Below are positions 54,728 through 63,626 of a DNA stretch of 64,000 nucleotides, in pieces (positions within the stretch are counted from its first letter, which is position 1; every line of letters starts with the position of its first letter). The position numbers and the translations under genes were made by a program. Under the pieces are notes generated by a model. It did no database searches, had not been told where the DNA came from, and saw only the letters and a list, made by a program, of their open reading frames with translations. This DNA is from JADZAI01 sp046348585. GTDB lineage: Bacteria > Pseudomonadota > Alphaproteobacteria > Micropepsales > Micropepsaceae. The stretch covers positions 1-64,000 of the forward strand of contig JAXMDZ010000005.1 in the NCBI GenBank assembly GCA_046348585.1, written 5' to 3'.

Positions 54728-55859
54728 CTAGTCGAGATCCTTCACTTCGATCGCGTCGGTGCCCTTGATCTTCTGGGCCAGCGCCGCCGCCATGAAGGGA
54801 TCGAGATCGCCGTCGAGCACGTCGGACGGCGAATAACTTTCGACGCCGGTGCGCAGATCCTTCACCAGCTGATAGGGCTGGAGCACGTAGGAGCGGATCT
54901 GGTGGCCCCAGCCGATGTCGGTCTTGGTGGCGTTCTGGGCGTCGGCCAGCGCCTCGCGCTTCTTCAGCTCGGCCTCGTAGAGCCGGGCGCGCAGCATCTT
55001 CCAGGCCTGGTCCTTGTTCTTGTGCTGCGAGCGCTCGCTCTGGCAGGCGACCGTGATGCCGGTCGCCAGATGGACGATGCGGACGGCCGATTCCGTCTTG
55101 TTGACGTGCTGGCCGCCGGCGCCCGAAGCCCGATAGACGTCGATGCGCACGTCCTTTTCGCTGACGTCGATCTCGATATTGTCGTCGATGACCGGATAGA
55201 CCCAGACGCTGCAGAAGCTGGTGTGGCGGCGGGCGTTGGAGTCGAACGGGCTGATGCGCACCAGGCGGTGCACGCCGCTTTCGGTCTTGGCCCAGCCATA
55301 GGCGTATTCGCCCTTGATCAGCAGCGTCGCCGACTTGATGCCGGCCTGCTCGCCTTCGCTTTCGGCGACCAGTTCGGTCTTGAAGCCGCGCCGCGCCGCC
55401 CAGCGCGTGTACATGCGCAGCAGCATCTGCGCCCAGTCCTGGCTTTCGGTGCCGCCCGCCCCGGCGTTGATTTCCAGATAGGTGTCGTTGGCGTCGGCCT
55501 CGCCCGAGAGCAGCGATTTCAGCTCCTCCTCGCCGGCCCGCGCCTTCAGCGCCTTCAGCGAGGATTCGGCGTCGGCGACCATCGCCTCGTCGTTCTCGGC
55601 CTCGGCGAGTTCGAGCAGTTCGACCGAGTCGTTGAAGTCCTTTTCGAGCGCCAGATAGCCGCTCACCGCGGCGTCGAGCCGGTTACGCTCGCGCATCACG
55701 ATCTGCGCGGCGCGCGAGTCGTTCCACAGGGCCGGGTCCTCGGCCCTGGCGTTCAGTTCGTCGAGGCGTCTCTGGGCGGTATCCCAGTCAAAGAGACCTC
55801 CTCAGCAGCTCAAGCGACTTGCGAATGTCGCTTGAGACCGCCTGCATTTCCGCGCGCAT
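54728..55859 (-). CDS. prfB: Peptide chain release factor 2 (join 55859-55791 and 55789-54728, +1 frameshift)
   Basis: RF2 ends translation at UGA and UAA. The main frame (from 55789) carries the SPF codon-recognition motif (RISPFDSNARRH) and the catalytic GGQ loop (RASGAGGQHVNKTESAV). It has no good start of its own: the first ATG at 55699 would drop about 53 residues. A short upstream frame starting ATG 55859 (MRAEMQAVSSDIRKSLELLRRSL) ends in TGA, and a +1 shift there joins the frames to give 376 aa, the normal size. A GAGGA lies 9 bp before ATG 55859. Expression is autoregulated: little RF2 lets the ribosome shift. Confidence 0.96.
55787..55802 (-). promoter_or_regulatory. Programmed +1 frameshift site of prfB
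   Basis: On the minus strand, AGGAGG (55802-55797) is followed by TCT, then CTT TGA C (55793-55787). An internal Shine-Dalgarno 3 bases before CTT, and the slippery CUU-UGA-C, match the classical E. coli RF2 site (AGGGGG UAU CUU UGA C) in layout. Confidence 0.97.
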
Positions 55860-55941
55860 CGGTTCATTCCTCACATCAGGATCGGCGGCGAGGTATAGGG
55901 ACGGTGCGCCGGGCCGTAAAGCCGTCTAAAATGGCAGTTCG

Positions 55942-57399
55942 ATGAGCCTCGATCCGCCCCGCCTAGACAACCCGGACGACGATTTCTGGACGCAGGTCCG
56001 GCGCGGCTGGCGCGAAGCCCGCCGTCAGGCCGCCGCCACCCTGCACAGCGCCGTCAATACCGAGACCATCCGCCTCGCCGTCACCGGCCTCAGCCGGGCG
56101 GGCAAGACGGTGTTCATCACCTCGGCGGTGCAGAACCTGCTCGCCATGGCCGACGGCAAGGGCGCGCTGCCCAAGTTCGACGACCACGGCGTCGCGGCGC
56201 GGCTGAAGAAGCTGGGGCTGCTGGCCGCCACCGAGGACGCGCCGCGCTTTCCCTTCGAGCGCAATTTCGCGGCGCTCGCCGACGCCGAGCCGCACTGGCC
56301 GCCGCGCACCGCGAGCCTCGCCGAAGTCGCGCTCAAATTCATCGTGCGCCGCCGCCGGACGGCGGGGCTGGATTTCCTCAAGACGCGCGAGGTGACGGTC
56401 GAGATCCTGGACTATCCGGGCGAGTGGCTGCTCGACCTGCCGATGCTGGGGCAGGATTTCGCGCTCTGGTCGGCAGAGACGCTGGAGCGGATGAACACCG
56501 GGCCGCGCGCCGAGCCGGCGCGGCCGTTTCTGGAGTTCCTGAAAACCATCGATCCCGATGCGCCCGCCGACGCCGATACGGCGCGCCGGGCCTATGACCT
56601 TTATCTCGCCTATCTCTTCGATGCGCGCGACCGGCTGGGGCTGCGCTATCTCCAGCCCGGCGGGTTCCTCTGCGCCCCGCCCTGGCCCAAGACCGACGCG
56701 ATGATCTTCGCGCCGCTGCGCGCGACGCCGGGGCGGGCGGCGAAGCCGGGGTCCTATGGCGAACTCTTCCGCAAGCGCTTCGATCTCTATCGCGCCGAGA
56801 TGGGCGGGCGGTTCTTCGACAAGCATTTCCGCCGCTTCGACCGCCAGATCGTGCTGGTCGACGTGCTGGGCGCGCTGCATGGCGGGCCGGACGTGTTCGA
56901 GGACACGCGGCTCGCCATCTCGCGGCTCGCCGACTGCTTCGCCTATGGCGGGCGCAAGCTGACCAATCCGTTCGCGCGCGGGATTTCCAAGGTCATGTTC
57001 GCCGCGACCAAGGCCGACCATGTGCCCGAGCGCCAGCGCGACGCCTTGCAGATCCTGCTCGGCCGCATGGCGGGGGCGGATATCGACGAGATGCGCGATT
57101 CCCGCGCGGCGGTGAAGACGGCGGCGCTGGCGGCCGTGCGCTGCACGCTGGACGACCGCGCCTCGATCGACGGGCGCGACGTGGCGGTGGTGCGCGGTCT
57201 GCCGATGGGGCGCGACAGGCTGGTCAAGTTCTATCCGGGCGAGGTGCCACTGAAACCGCCGGGGCCGGAGTTCTGGCAGGGCTCGTTCTTCGAGCTGCCG
57301 GTGTTCCAGCCGCCCAAGCTCGACGCTTCGGGCGAATCCGGCGTGCCGCATCTGGGGCTCGACGACGCCCTCTTCTACCTGATCGGAGATCGCCTATGA
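55942..57399 (+). CDS. ycjX: YcjX family P-loop protein (DUF463)
   Basis: This 485-aa protein has a P-loop GLSRAGKT at residues 49-56 and the family blocks FIVRRRRTAGLDFLKTREVTVEILDYPGEWLLDLP and DKHFRRFDRQIVLVDVLGALHGG. YcjX proteins are putative GTPases tied to envelope stress, together with YcjF. Cytoplasmic. It is coupled to ycjF by an ATGA overlap and starts 82 bp from prfB in divergent orientation. Confidence 0.92.
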   Translation: MSLDPPRLDNPDDDFWTQVRRGWREARRQAAATLHSAVNTETIRLAVTGLSRAGKTVFITSAVQNLLAMADGKGALPKFDDHGVAARLKKLGLLAATEDAPRFPFERNFAALADAEPHWPPRTASLAEVALKFIVRRRRTAGLDFLKTREVTVEILDYPGEWLLDLPMLGQDFALWSAETLERMNTGPRAEPARPFLEFLKTIDPDAPADADTARRAYDLYLAYLFDARDRLGLRYLQPGGFLCAPPWPKTDAMIFAPLRATPGRAAKPGSYGELFRKRFDLYRAEMGGRFFDKHFRRFDRQIVLVDVLGALHGGPDVFEDTRLAISRLADCFAYGGRKLTNPFARGISKVMFAATKADHVPERQRDALQILLGRMAGADIDEMRDSRAAVKTAALAAVRCTLDDRASIDGRDVAVVRGLPMGRDRLVKFYPGEVPLKPPGPEFWQGSFFELPVFQPPKLDASGESGVPHLGLDDALFYLIGDRL

Positions 57400-58292
57400 G
57401 CGACGCCCCGCGCCGCCCGCAGCTGCTGGAGATCGACGCGCCGGCCGAGCGGATCGACCACGAATGGGAAGCCTTCGTGCGCAAGCCCGAGGCGCGCGAG
57501 CCGCTGTTCGGCACCGGCACGCTGGTGGCGGCGGGGCTGTTCGTGCTGCTGCTCGGCTTCTTCGTGGTGGAGTCGGTCGGCTGGATCGCCGGCATGGTCG
57601 ACGAGCGGCCCTGGCTCGGCTGGACGGCGGCCGGCGTGCTCGCCTTCGGCGTGCTGCTGTTGCTGTGGGCGATCGTGCGGGAGCTGCGCGCCCTCTTCGC
57701 GGTGCGCCGGATGGAGGACTGGCAGGCGGCGCTCGCCGAGGATGCCGAGGACATGGAGGCGGCGCGCGCCGCCGCGCGCGGCTATGTCGATCTGCTGCGC
57801 GGCGCGGGGCTGCCCGTCGGCGACGCGCGCGAGGCGATCCGGGGCGCGAACTCGGTCGAGCAGGTGCGCAACGCGCTGGAGGCGACCGTGTTCCCGGCGC
57901 TGGACGCCCGCGCCAATCAGGCGGTCCGGGCCGCCGCCGCCCAAGCCTTCGGGCTGACCGCCGTCAGCCCCACCGCCTCGATCGACGCGCTGCTGTTCTC
58001 GGTGCGCGGGGTGCGGCTGGTGCGGCAGGTCGCCCGGGCCTATGGCCTGCGCCCCCACGGCCTCGCCACCTGGGAATTGCTGCGGCGGACGATGTCGAGC
58101 GCCTCGCTGGTCGCGGCGGCGGACATCGCCGGGGGCATGTTGAGCCACGCCATCCTGACCAATCCCTTCGCCGCCAAGATCGCCGGCGAGGTCGCCGGGG
58201 CGACGGTCGCCTCGCAGCGCATGTACCGGCTGGGCCGCGTCGCCTCCGCCGCCTGCCGCCTGTTTCCCCGGCGGAGCGGAAAAGAGGATTGA
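57396..58292 (+). CDS. ycjF: YcjF family membrane protein (DUF697)
   Basis: This 298-aa inner-membrane protein has two helices (about residues 44-72 and 78-98) and a C-terminal TIGR01620/DUF697 region (QAVRAAAAQAFGLTAVSPTASIDALLFSVRGVRLVRQVARAYGLRP, ADIAGGMLSHAILTNPFAAKIAGEVAGATVASQRMYRLG). It is the constant partner of YcjX. In enterobacteria these belong to the phage-shock response; a pspA is not seen here. Confidence 0.9.
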   Translation: MSDAPRRPQLLEIDAPAERIDHEWEAFVRKPEAREPLFGTGTLVAAGLFVLLLGFFVVESVGWIAGMVDERPWLGWTAAGVLAFGVLLLLWAIVRELRALFAVRRMEDWQAALAEDAEDMEAARAAARGYVDLLRGAGLPVGDAREAIRGANSVEQVRNALEATVFPALDARANQAVRAAAAQAFGLTAVSPTASIDALLFSVRGVRLVRQVARAYGLRPHGLATWELLRRTMSSASLVAAADIAGGMLSHAILTNPFAAKIAGEVAGATVASQRMYRLGRVASAACRLFPRRSGKED

Positions 58293-58360
58293 GTAGCGGC
58301 GTCGCGGGGGCTAATCCCGTCCGGCGTTTCGCATTGCACAAAGCCGAGGGTGATGGCGGC

Positions 58361-61039
58361 ATGGCCAAGTGGGTTCTGAATTTCGGTCCCGGCGGCGCTG
58401 AAGGCCGTTCGGAGATGCGCGAATTGCTGGGCGGCAAGGGCGCGAACCTCGCCGAGATGTGCAATCTCGGCCTGCCGGTGCCGCCCGGATTCACCATCAC
58501 CACCGAAGTCTGCACCTATTACTACGCCAACGGCCGGACCTATCCCGCCGACCTGAAGGCCCAGGTCGAGGCGGCGCTCGCCCATCTGTCGGCCGAAACC
58601 GGCAAGCGTTTCGGCGACGCAGCCGATCCGCTGCTCGTCTCGGTGCGCTCGGGCGCCCGCGCCTCGATGCCGGGGATGATGGACACCGTCCTCAATCTCG
58701 GCCTCAACGACGAGACCGTCGCGGGGCTCGCCAGGCTGAGCGGCAACGAACGCTTCGCCTGGGACAGCTATCGCCGCTTCATCGCCATGTATTCCGACGT
58801 GGTGCTGGAGGTCGGGCACGAGCATTTCGAGGATCTGCTCGACACGATGAAGGACGAGAAAGGCGCCGACACCGACGCCGATCTGGAGACCGCCGACCTG
58901 AAGGAGCTGGTCGGCCAGTTCAAGGACGTGGTCCGGGCGCGCTCCGGCAAGCCGTTCCCGCAGGAGCCCGAGGCCCAGCTGTGGGGCGCGATCGGCGCGG
59001 TCTTCGCCTCGTGGATGAACCAGCGGGCGATCACCTATCGCCGGCTCAACGGCATTCCCGCCGAGTGGGGCACCGCCGTCAACGTGCAGTCGATGGTGTT
59101 CGGCAATATGGGCGACACCTCGGCCACCGGCGTCGCCTTCTCGCGCAATCCCTCGACCGGCGAGAACCTGCTCTACGGCGAGTTCCTGATCAACGCGCAG
59201 GGCGAGGACGTCGTCGCCGGCATCCGCACGCCGCAGCCGCTGACCGCCGCCGGGCGCAAGGCCGGGACCAAGCCGTCGATGGAAGAGGCGATGCCCGAGG
59301 CGTTCGCCGAGTTCGTGGCGGTCACCCGGCGGCTGGAGCGCCATTACCGCGACATGCAGGACATCGAGTTCACGATCGAGCGCGGGCGGCTGTATATGCT
59401 CCAGACCCGCACCGGCAAGCGCACCGCCAAGGCGGCGCTCAAGATCGCCGTGGACATGGCGAGCGAGGGGCTGATCACGCGCGACGAGGCGATCGGGCGC
59501 GTCGATCCGCTGTCGCTCGACCAGCTGCTGCACCCGACCATCGACCCCGCCGCCAAGCCGAACGCCATCGCCACCGGCCTGCCCGCCTCGCCGGGCGCGG
59601 CCTCGGGCGAGGCGGTCTTCACCGCCGACGAGGCCGAGCGGATCGCCCATGAGGGGCGGCCGGTCATCCTGATCCGGGTCGAGACGAGCCCCGAGGACAT
59701 CCACGGCATGCATGCCGCGAAGGGCATCCTCACCCAGCGCGGCGGCATGACCAGCCACGCCGCCGTGGTGGCGCGCGGCATGGGCCGGCCCTGCGTTTCC
59801 GGCGCGGGCGGGATGCGCATCGACATGGCGGCCGAGAAACTGACCGCCGGGAGCGTCACCATCGCCAAGGGCGAGTGGATCACCATCGACGGCACCAGCG
59901 GGCAGATCTTCAAGGGCCGCGTCGCCATGGTGGAGCCCGAACTGTCGGGCGATTTCGCGACGCTGATGGAATGGGCCGACGCCAAGCGGACGCTGAAGGT
60001 GCGCACCAACGCCGAAACGCCGCTCGACGCCCGCACGGCGCGCGGCTTCGGCGCGGAGGGCATCGGGCTATGCCGCACCGAGCACATGTTCTTCGACGCC
60101 GACCGCATCCTGGCGGTGCGCCAGATGATCTGCGCCGACACGCTGGAGGGCCGTCAGGAGGCGCTCGCCAAGCTGCTGCCGGTGCAGCGCGCCGATTTCG
60201 AGGCGCTGTTCACGATCATGCGCGGCCTGCCGGTGACGATCCGCTTGCTCGATCCGCCGCTGCACGAGTTCCTGCCCAAGTCGGACGCCGAGATCGCCGA
60301 GGTCGCCGAGGCGGCCGGGGTGACGCCGGCCAAGCTGAAGGCGCGGGTCAACGAGCTTTACGAGTTCAACCCGATGCTGGGGCATCGCGGCTGCCGCCTG
60401 GGGATCACCTTCCCCGAGATCTACGAGATGCAGGCCCGCGCCATTTTCCAGGCGGCCGCCGCCGTCGCCAGGGAGACCGGCGACACGGTGACGCCCGAGG
60501 TGATGATCCCGCTGGTGGCGCTGAAGCGCGAGCTGGACATGCTGAAAGACAGGGTGGCGGCGGTCCATGCCGCCGTCGAGGCGGAAACCGGGATCAAGGT
60601 GCCCTACCTCATCGGCACCATGATCGAATTGCCCCGCGCCGCGCTGCGGGCCGGGGACATCGCCCAGTCGGCCGAGTTCTTCTCGTTCGGGACCAACGAC
60701 CTGACCCAGACGACGTTCGGCATCAGCCGCGACGACGCCGGGCGGTTCCTGGTCGAATACCAGCGCCTCGGCCTGCTGGAACAGGACCCCTTCGTCAGCC
60801 TCGACGTGGACGGGGTCGGCGAACTGGTCGAGATCGCCGCCCGGCGCGGGCGCAAGACCCGGCCGGACCTCAAGCTCGGCATCTGCGGCGAGCATGGCGG
60901 CGACCCCGCCTCGATCCGGTTCTGCGCGCAGGTCGGGCTCGACTATGTGTCGTGCTCGCCTTACCGGGTGCCGATCGCCCGGCTGGCGGCGGCGCAGGCC
61001 GCGCTGCTGCCCGGCAAGGACAGCCGCGAAGACAAATAG
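58361..61039 (+). CDS. ppdK: Pyruvate, phosphate dikinase
   Basis: This 892-aa enzyme interconverts pyruvate and phosphoenolpyruvate. The N-terminal ATP-grasp domain (LLGGKGANLAEMCNLGLPVPPGFTI, SVRSGARASMPGMMDTVLNLGLN) is followed by the phosphohistidine domain (TQRGGMTSHAAVVARGMGRPCVSG) and the PEP/pyruvate barrel (GIGLCRTEHMFF, MLGHRGCRLGI, LGICGEHGGDP). ATG 58361 is chosen for the MAKWVLNFGPG start. All catalytic parts are intact. It is a single gene, 68 bp after ycjF. Confidence 0.97.
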   Translation: MAKWVLNFGPGGAEGRSEMRELLGGKGANLAEMCNLGLPVPPGFTITTEVCTYYYANGRTYPADLKAQVEAALAHLSAETGKRFGDAADPLLVSVRSGARASMPGMMDTVLNLGLNDETVAGLARLSGNERFAWDSYRRFIAMYSDVVLEVGHEHFEDLLDTMKDEKGADTDADLETADLKELVGQFKDVVRARSGKPFPQEPEAQLWGAIGAVFASWMNQRAITYRRLNGIPAEWGTAVNVQSMVFGNMGDTSATGVAFSRNPSTGENLLYGEFLINAQGEDVVAGIRTPQPLTAAGRKAGTKPSMEEAMPEAFAEFVAVTRRLERHYRDMQDIEFTIERGRLYMLQTRTGKRTAKAALKIAVDMASEGLITRDEAIGRVDPLSLDQLLHPTIDPAAKPNAIATGLPASPGAASGEAVFTADEAERIAHEGRPVILIRVETSPEDIHGMHAAKGILTQRGGMTSHAAVVARGMGRPCVSGAGGMRIDMAAEKLTAGSVTIAKGEWITIDGTSGQIFKGRVAMVEPELSGDFATLMEWADAKRTLKVRTNAETPLDARTARGFGAEGIGLCRTEHMFFDADRILAVRQMICADTLEGRQEALAKLLPVQRADFEALFTIMRGLPVTIRLLDPPLHEFLPKSDAEIAEVAEAAGVTPAKLKARVNELYEFNPMLGHRGCRLGITFPEIYEMQARAIFQAAAAVARETGDTVTPEVMIPLVALKRELDMLKDRVAAVHAAVEAETGIKVPYLIGTMIELPRAALRAGDIAQSAEFFSFGTNDLTQTTFGISRDDAGRFLVEYQRLGLLEQDPFVSLDVDGVGELVEIAARRGRKTRPDLKLGICGEHGGDPASIRFCAQVGLDYVSCSPYRVPIARLAAAQAALLPGKDSREDK

Positions 61040-61427
61040 AAGCCGTCAAGACGAGGTTTGAATGAACTTCGTCCAGGCACGCGGGGGCAGCCGTCCGGCC
61101 CGCCCCCGCGGAGCAGGGCGCGCGGGTGAACTTTTTCCATTTTAAATGCTGCCGGACATCCAGCCGGTTTCACTCAAGGAGCCGCAAGGCCCGATTTTCC
61201 GGGAAATTAACCTCTCGTAAAGAATGACGGATCGTCATCGTTCGTATTTGTCTAGTCTTGTAGTGGCCGGAACCGGCTCATAGGTTCCGCGCGCTTTCGG
61301 ACGGGGGTTGGGCCGCCCGGAAGCGAAATGGCTCCGCCGCGATGTCGCCTCAAACGGGGCGCAGATCGCGCCAAGGGGCGCCCACCCGCCGCGCCGAGCG
61401 CGGCGAAGTCGAGGAGTGATCTGGGCC
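61040..61427 (+). other. 388-bp intergenic region with a possible terminator and a CtrA-like half site
   Basis: A hairpin with arms GCGGGGGC (61081-61088) and GCCCCCGC (61102-61109) may terminate ppdK, but no T-run follows directly; TTTTT appears 30 bp later. TTAACC with a spaced TAAA lies near 61207-61221, and GACGGATCGTC forms a small palindrome near 61226. I found no gene or RNA in it; a promoter for the cell wall hydrolase should lie here. Confidence 0.35.
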
Positions 61428-62120
61428 ATGTCGAACGCCCATGCAGCCGTCAGGCGCTGCCACAGGATTCTTGTCGCCGTGCTGGCCGGGACCGCGGTTT
61501 ACGGCGGGGCGCTCGCCTACAGCCTCGGCGGCGACGCAGCCGAGGTCGCGGCCGGCGCGCCGGGCGCGGTGAACGCCATCCTGACCCTGCCCGCCGAACC
61601 CCTGCCCGTCGTCCTGCCCGCGCCGAAGCCCGCCGAAGCCCTCGCCGCCGCCGCCGGCCCCGCCCGTTCGGTCGCCGAGTCGGAGAAGATCTGCCTCGCC
61701 GAGGCGGTCTATTACGAAGCGCGCGGCGAAAGCGCCGACGGCCAGCGCGCCGTCGCCGAGGTCGTCGCCCGCCGCTCGACCGATCCGCGCTATCCCAATT
61801 CGATCTGCGGCGTCGTCTATCAGGACGCCCATCGCCGCCACGGCTGCCAGTTCTCGTTCGCCTGCGACGGCAAGAAGCGCAGCGCCCGCCGCGACCCCGC
61901 CGCCTGGAACGAGGCGGTCTATATCGCCGGCGACGAGCTGACCGGCCCCGGCCGCCTGGTCGACACCTCGAAGGGCGCGACCCATTTCCACACGCTGAAA
62001 GTGCGCCCGTCCTGGTCGCGGCGCTTCGTGCGCACGGTCCAGATCGGCAACCACATCTTCTATCGCCAGCCCGGCCGCGGCTACGAGGCGCGCGACCTGC
62101 GCAACGCCGCTGCGTCCTGA
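61428..62120 (+). CDS. SleB-type cell wall hydrolase, membrane-anchored
   Basis: This 230-aa protein has an N-terminal hydrophobic helix (ILVAVLAGTAVYGGALAYSLGG), an Ala/Pro-rich linker and a C-terminal hydrolase_2 (SleB, PF07486-type) domain: CLAEAVYYEARGESADGQRAVAEVVARRS with the conserved Glu, then GCQFSFACDGK and ATHFHTLKVRPSW. It is thought to act as a lytic transglycosylase or amidase on peptidoglycan. ATG 61428 has GAGGAG a little far upstream (12 bp); a GTG 12 bases earlier is possible. It is a paralogue of the gene at 63008. Confidence 0.87.
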   Translation: MSNAHAAVRRCHRILVAVLAGTAVYGGALAYSLGGDAAEVAAGAPGAVNAILTLPAEPLPVVLPAPKPAEALAAAAGPARSVAESEKICLAEAVYYEARGESADGQRAVAEVVARRSTDPRYPNSICGVVYQDAHRRHGCQFSFACDGKKRSARRDPAAWNEAVYIAGDELTGPGRLVDTSKGATHFHTLKVRPSWSRRFVRTVQIGNHIFYRQPGRGYEARDLRNAAAS

Positions 62121-62142
62121 GGCCTGCGCGTCCCGATCCCCG

Positions 62143-62979
62143 TCAGTCGGGACCGAGCATCGGCAGGGCCTTCAGGATTCGCTTGCGCATCATCTCCGGG
62201 CTGAAGCCCTTGATGCGGTCGATCCATTTGAGGCTGGCCGGGACATACCAGTGCAGCTTCTCCGAGTGGTAGGCGGCCCAGGCCGCCTCCGCCACGCTGG
62301 AGGCGGGCAGCAGGCGGAACATCCCCTTTTTCGGCGCGCCGGCCGCCAGCGCCTCGCGCGAGGGCGGCGGCGGACGGTCGCCCGAGCGGTTCGGCGTTTC
62401 CAACAGGATGGCGGTGTCGATGAGGCCGGGCAGCACGTCGGCGACGCGCACGCCGTGGCGTTGCCATTCGATGCTGAGCGCCTCGGTCAGACCCTTCACC
62501 GCGTGCTTGGTCGCGGCATAGACGGCGATGCGCGGCATGCCGTAGGTGGCCGAGGAGGACGAGGTGGAGAACATCAGGCTGTTCTTCGCCTTCTTCAGAT
62601 AAGGCAGCCCCGCATAGGCCCCGGTCAGCACCGCCTTGAAGTTGATGTCGACCACCCGCATCGCCGCCTCGTAGGGCACGTCCTCGAACCAGCCGGACTC
62701 GCCGATGCCGGCGTTGTTCCACAGCATGTCGAGGCCGCCGTTCGGATTGCCGGCGCAGAAATCGGCGAGCGCCTGCTCCATCGACGCCTTGTCGGTGACG
62801 TCGACCGCGCGGGTCCACAGCCGCTCGCGGCCCAGTTCCTGCTCCAGCGTCGCAAGCCCGCCCGGGTTGCGGTCGATCGCCCCGACCCGCCAGCCCTTCT
62901 CGTGGAACAGCTTGACGCCCGCCCGGCCCATGCCGCTGCCCGCGCCCGTGATGAAGATCGCTTTTCCAGCCGCTGACAT
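62143..62979 (-). CDS. SDR-family oxidoreductase
   Basis: This 278-aa NAD(P)-dependent short-chain dehydrogenase has the nucleotide motif ITGAGSGMGRAGVKL, the NNAG motif (WNNAGIGESGWF), a Ser cluster FSTSSSSATYGMP and the catalytic YAATKHAVKG. The C-terminus (ASLKWIDRIKGFSPEMMRKRIL) is not diagnostic. The substrate is unknown. ATG 62979 follows GGGAGGACCG, a good Shine-Dalgarno. It lies on the opposite strand between two cell wall hydrolases. Confidence 0.92.
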   Translation of the reverse strand: MSAAGKAIFITGAGSGMGRAGVKLFHEKGWRVGAIDRNPGGLATLEQELGRERLWTRAVDVTDKASMEQALADFCAGNPNGGLDMLWNNAGIGESGWFEDVPYEAAMRVVDINFKAVLTGAYAGLPYLKKAKNSLMFSTSSSSATYGMPRIAVYAATKHAVKGLTEALSIEWQRHGVRVADVLPGLIDTAILLETPNRSGDRPPPPSREALAAGAPKKGMFRLLPASSVAEAAWAAYHSEKLHWYVPASLKWIDRIKGFSPEMMRKRILKALPMLGPD

Positions 62980-63007
62980 GAGCGGTCCTCCCGTGGTGTT
63001 ATGTCGT

Positions 63008-63532
63008 ATGCGCTCCACAATCGGCAAAGCGGCGGCTCTCGTCCAGTTCGCTTTGGCGCTGGCCCTCGCCGCCGCGCCGGGGACGGCCGACGCCAAGTCG
63101 AAGGCCAAAAGCGAGGCGCAGGCCTATGCCGACCGCAAATGCCTGACCGAGGGCCTCTATTTCGAGGCCGGGAGCGAGGGCAAGGACGGCATGACGGCGG
63201 TGGCCGAAGTGATCTTCCGCCGCGCGAAAACCCCCGGCTACCCCAAGACGATCTGCGCGGTCGTCTATAACGGGGCGCCCTCCTATGGCTGCCAGTTCTC
63301 GTTCGCCTGCGACGGCTCGCGGGTGCGGCCGCGCAGCCTCGCGCTGTGGAAGGCGACCTGGAAGCTGGCGGGCGAATTGCTGAAGGACCGCGAGGCGGTG
63401 CTCGCCGCCGACACGACGCAGGGGGCGGTGCGCTTCCATGCCGACTACGTCCAGCCCGACTGGGAGGCGGAGGGCTTCGAGATGACCGTGCAGATCGGCC
63501 GCCACATCTTCTATCGGCCCAAGGCCGACTGA
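63008..63532 (+). CDS. SleB-type cell wall hydrolase, secreted
   Basis: This 174-aa protein has a signal peptide (FALALALAAAPGTADA) and then directly the hydrolase_2 domain: CLTEGLYFEAGSEGKDGMTAVAEVIFRRA, GYPKTICAVVYNGAPSYGCQFSFACDGSRV, GAVRFHADYVQPDWEAEGFEMTVQIGRHIFY. It lacks the linker of its paralogue at 61428. ATG 63008 gives the proper leader; the ribosome-binding site is not obvious. Its start lies 28 bp from the divergent SDR start. Confidence 0.87.
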   Translation: MRSTIGKAAALVQFALALALAAAPGTADAKSKAKSEAQAYADRKCLTEGLYFEAGSEGKDGMTAVAEVIFRRAKTPGYPKTICAVVYNGAPSYGCQFSFACDGSRVRPRSLALWKATWKLAGELLKDREAVLAADTTQGAVRFHADYVQPDWEAEGFEMTVQIGRHIFYRPKAD

Positions 63533-63626
63533 GCGCCGATCACAGACGGGGCCCGGGTGACGGCCGCTACAGGCGGCGGGCGGCGGCGACGCCTAGCCTC
63601 GTCCCGTCATCCAGCAGGGGATCACC

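Noticed and set aside
61207..61221. CtrA site before the SleB gene
   Set aside because: TTAA and TAAA are spaced by 7 bp, but the second half differs from TTAAC at two positions; too weak to call.
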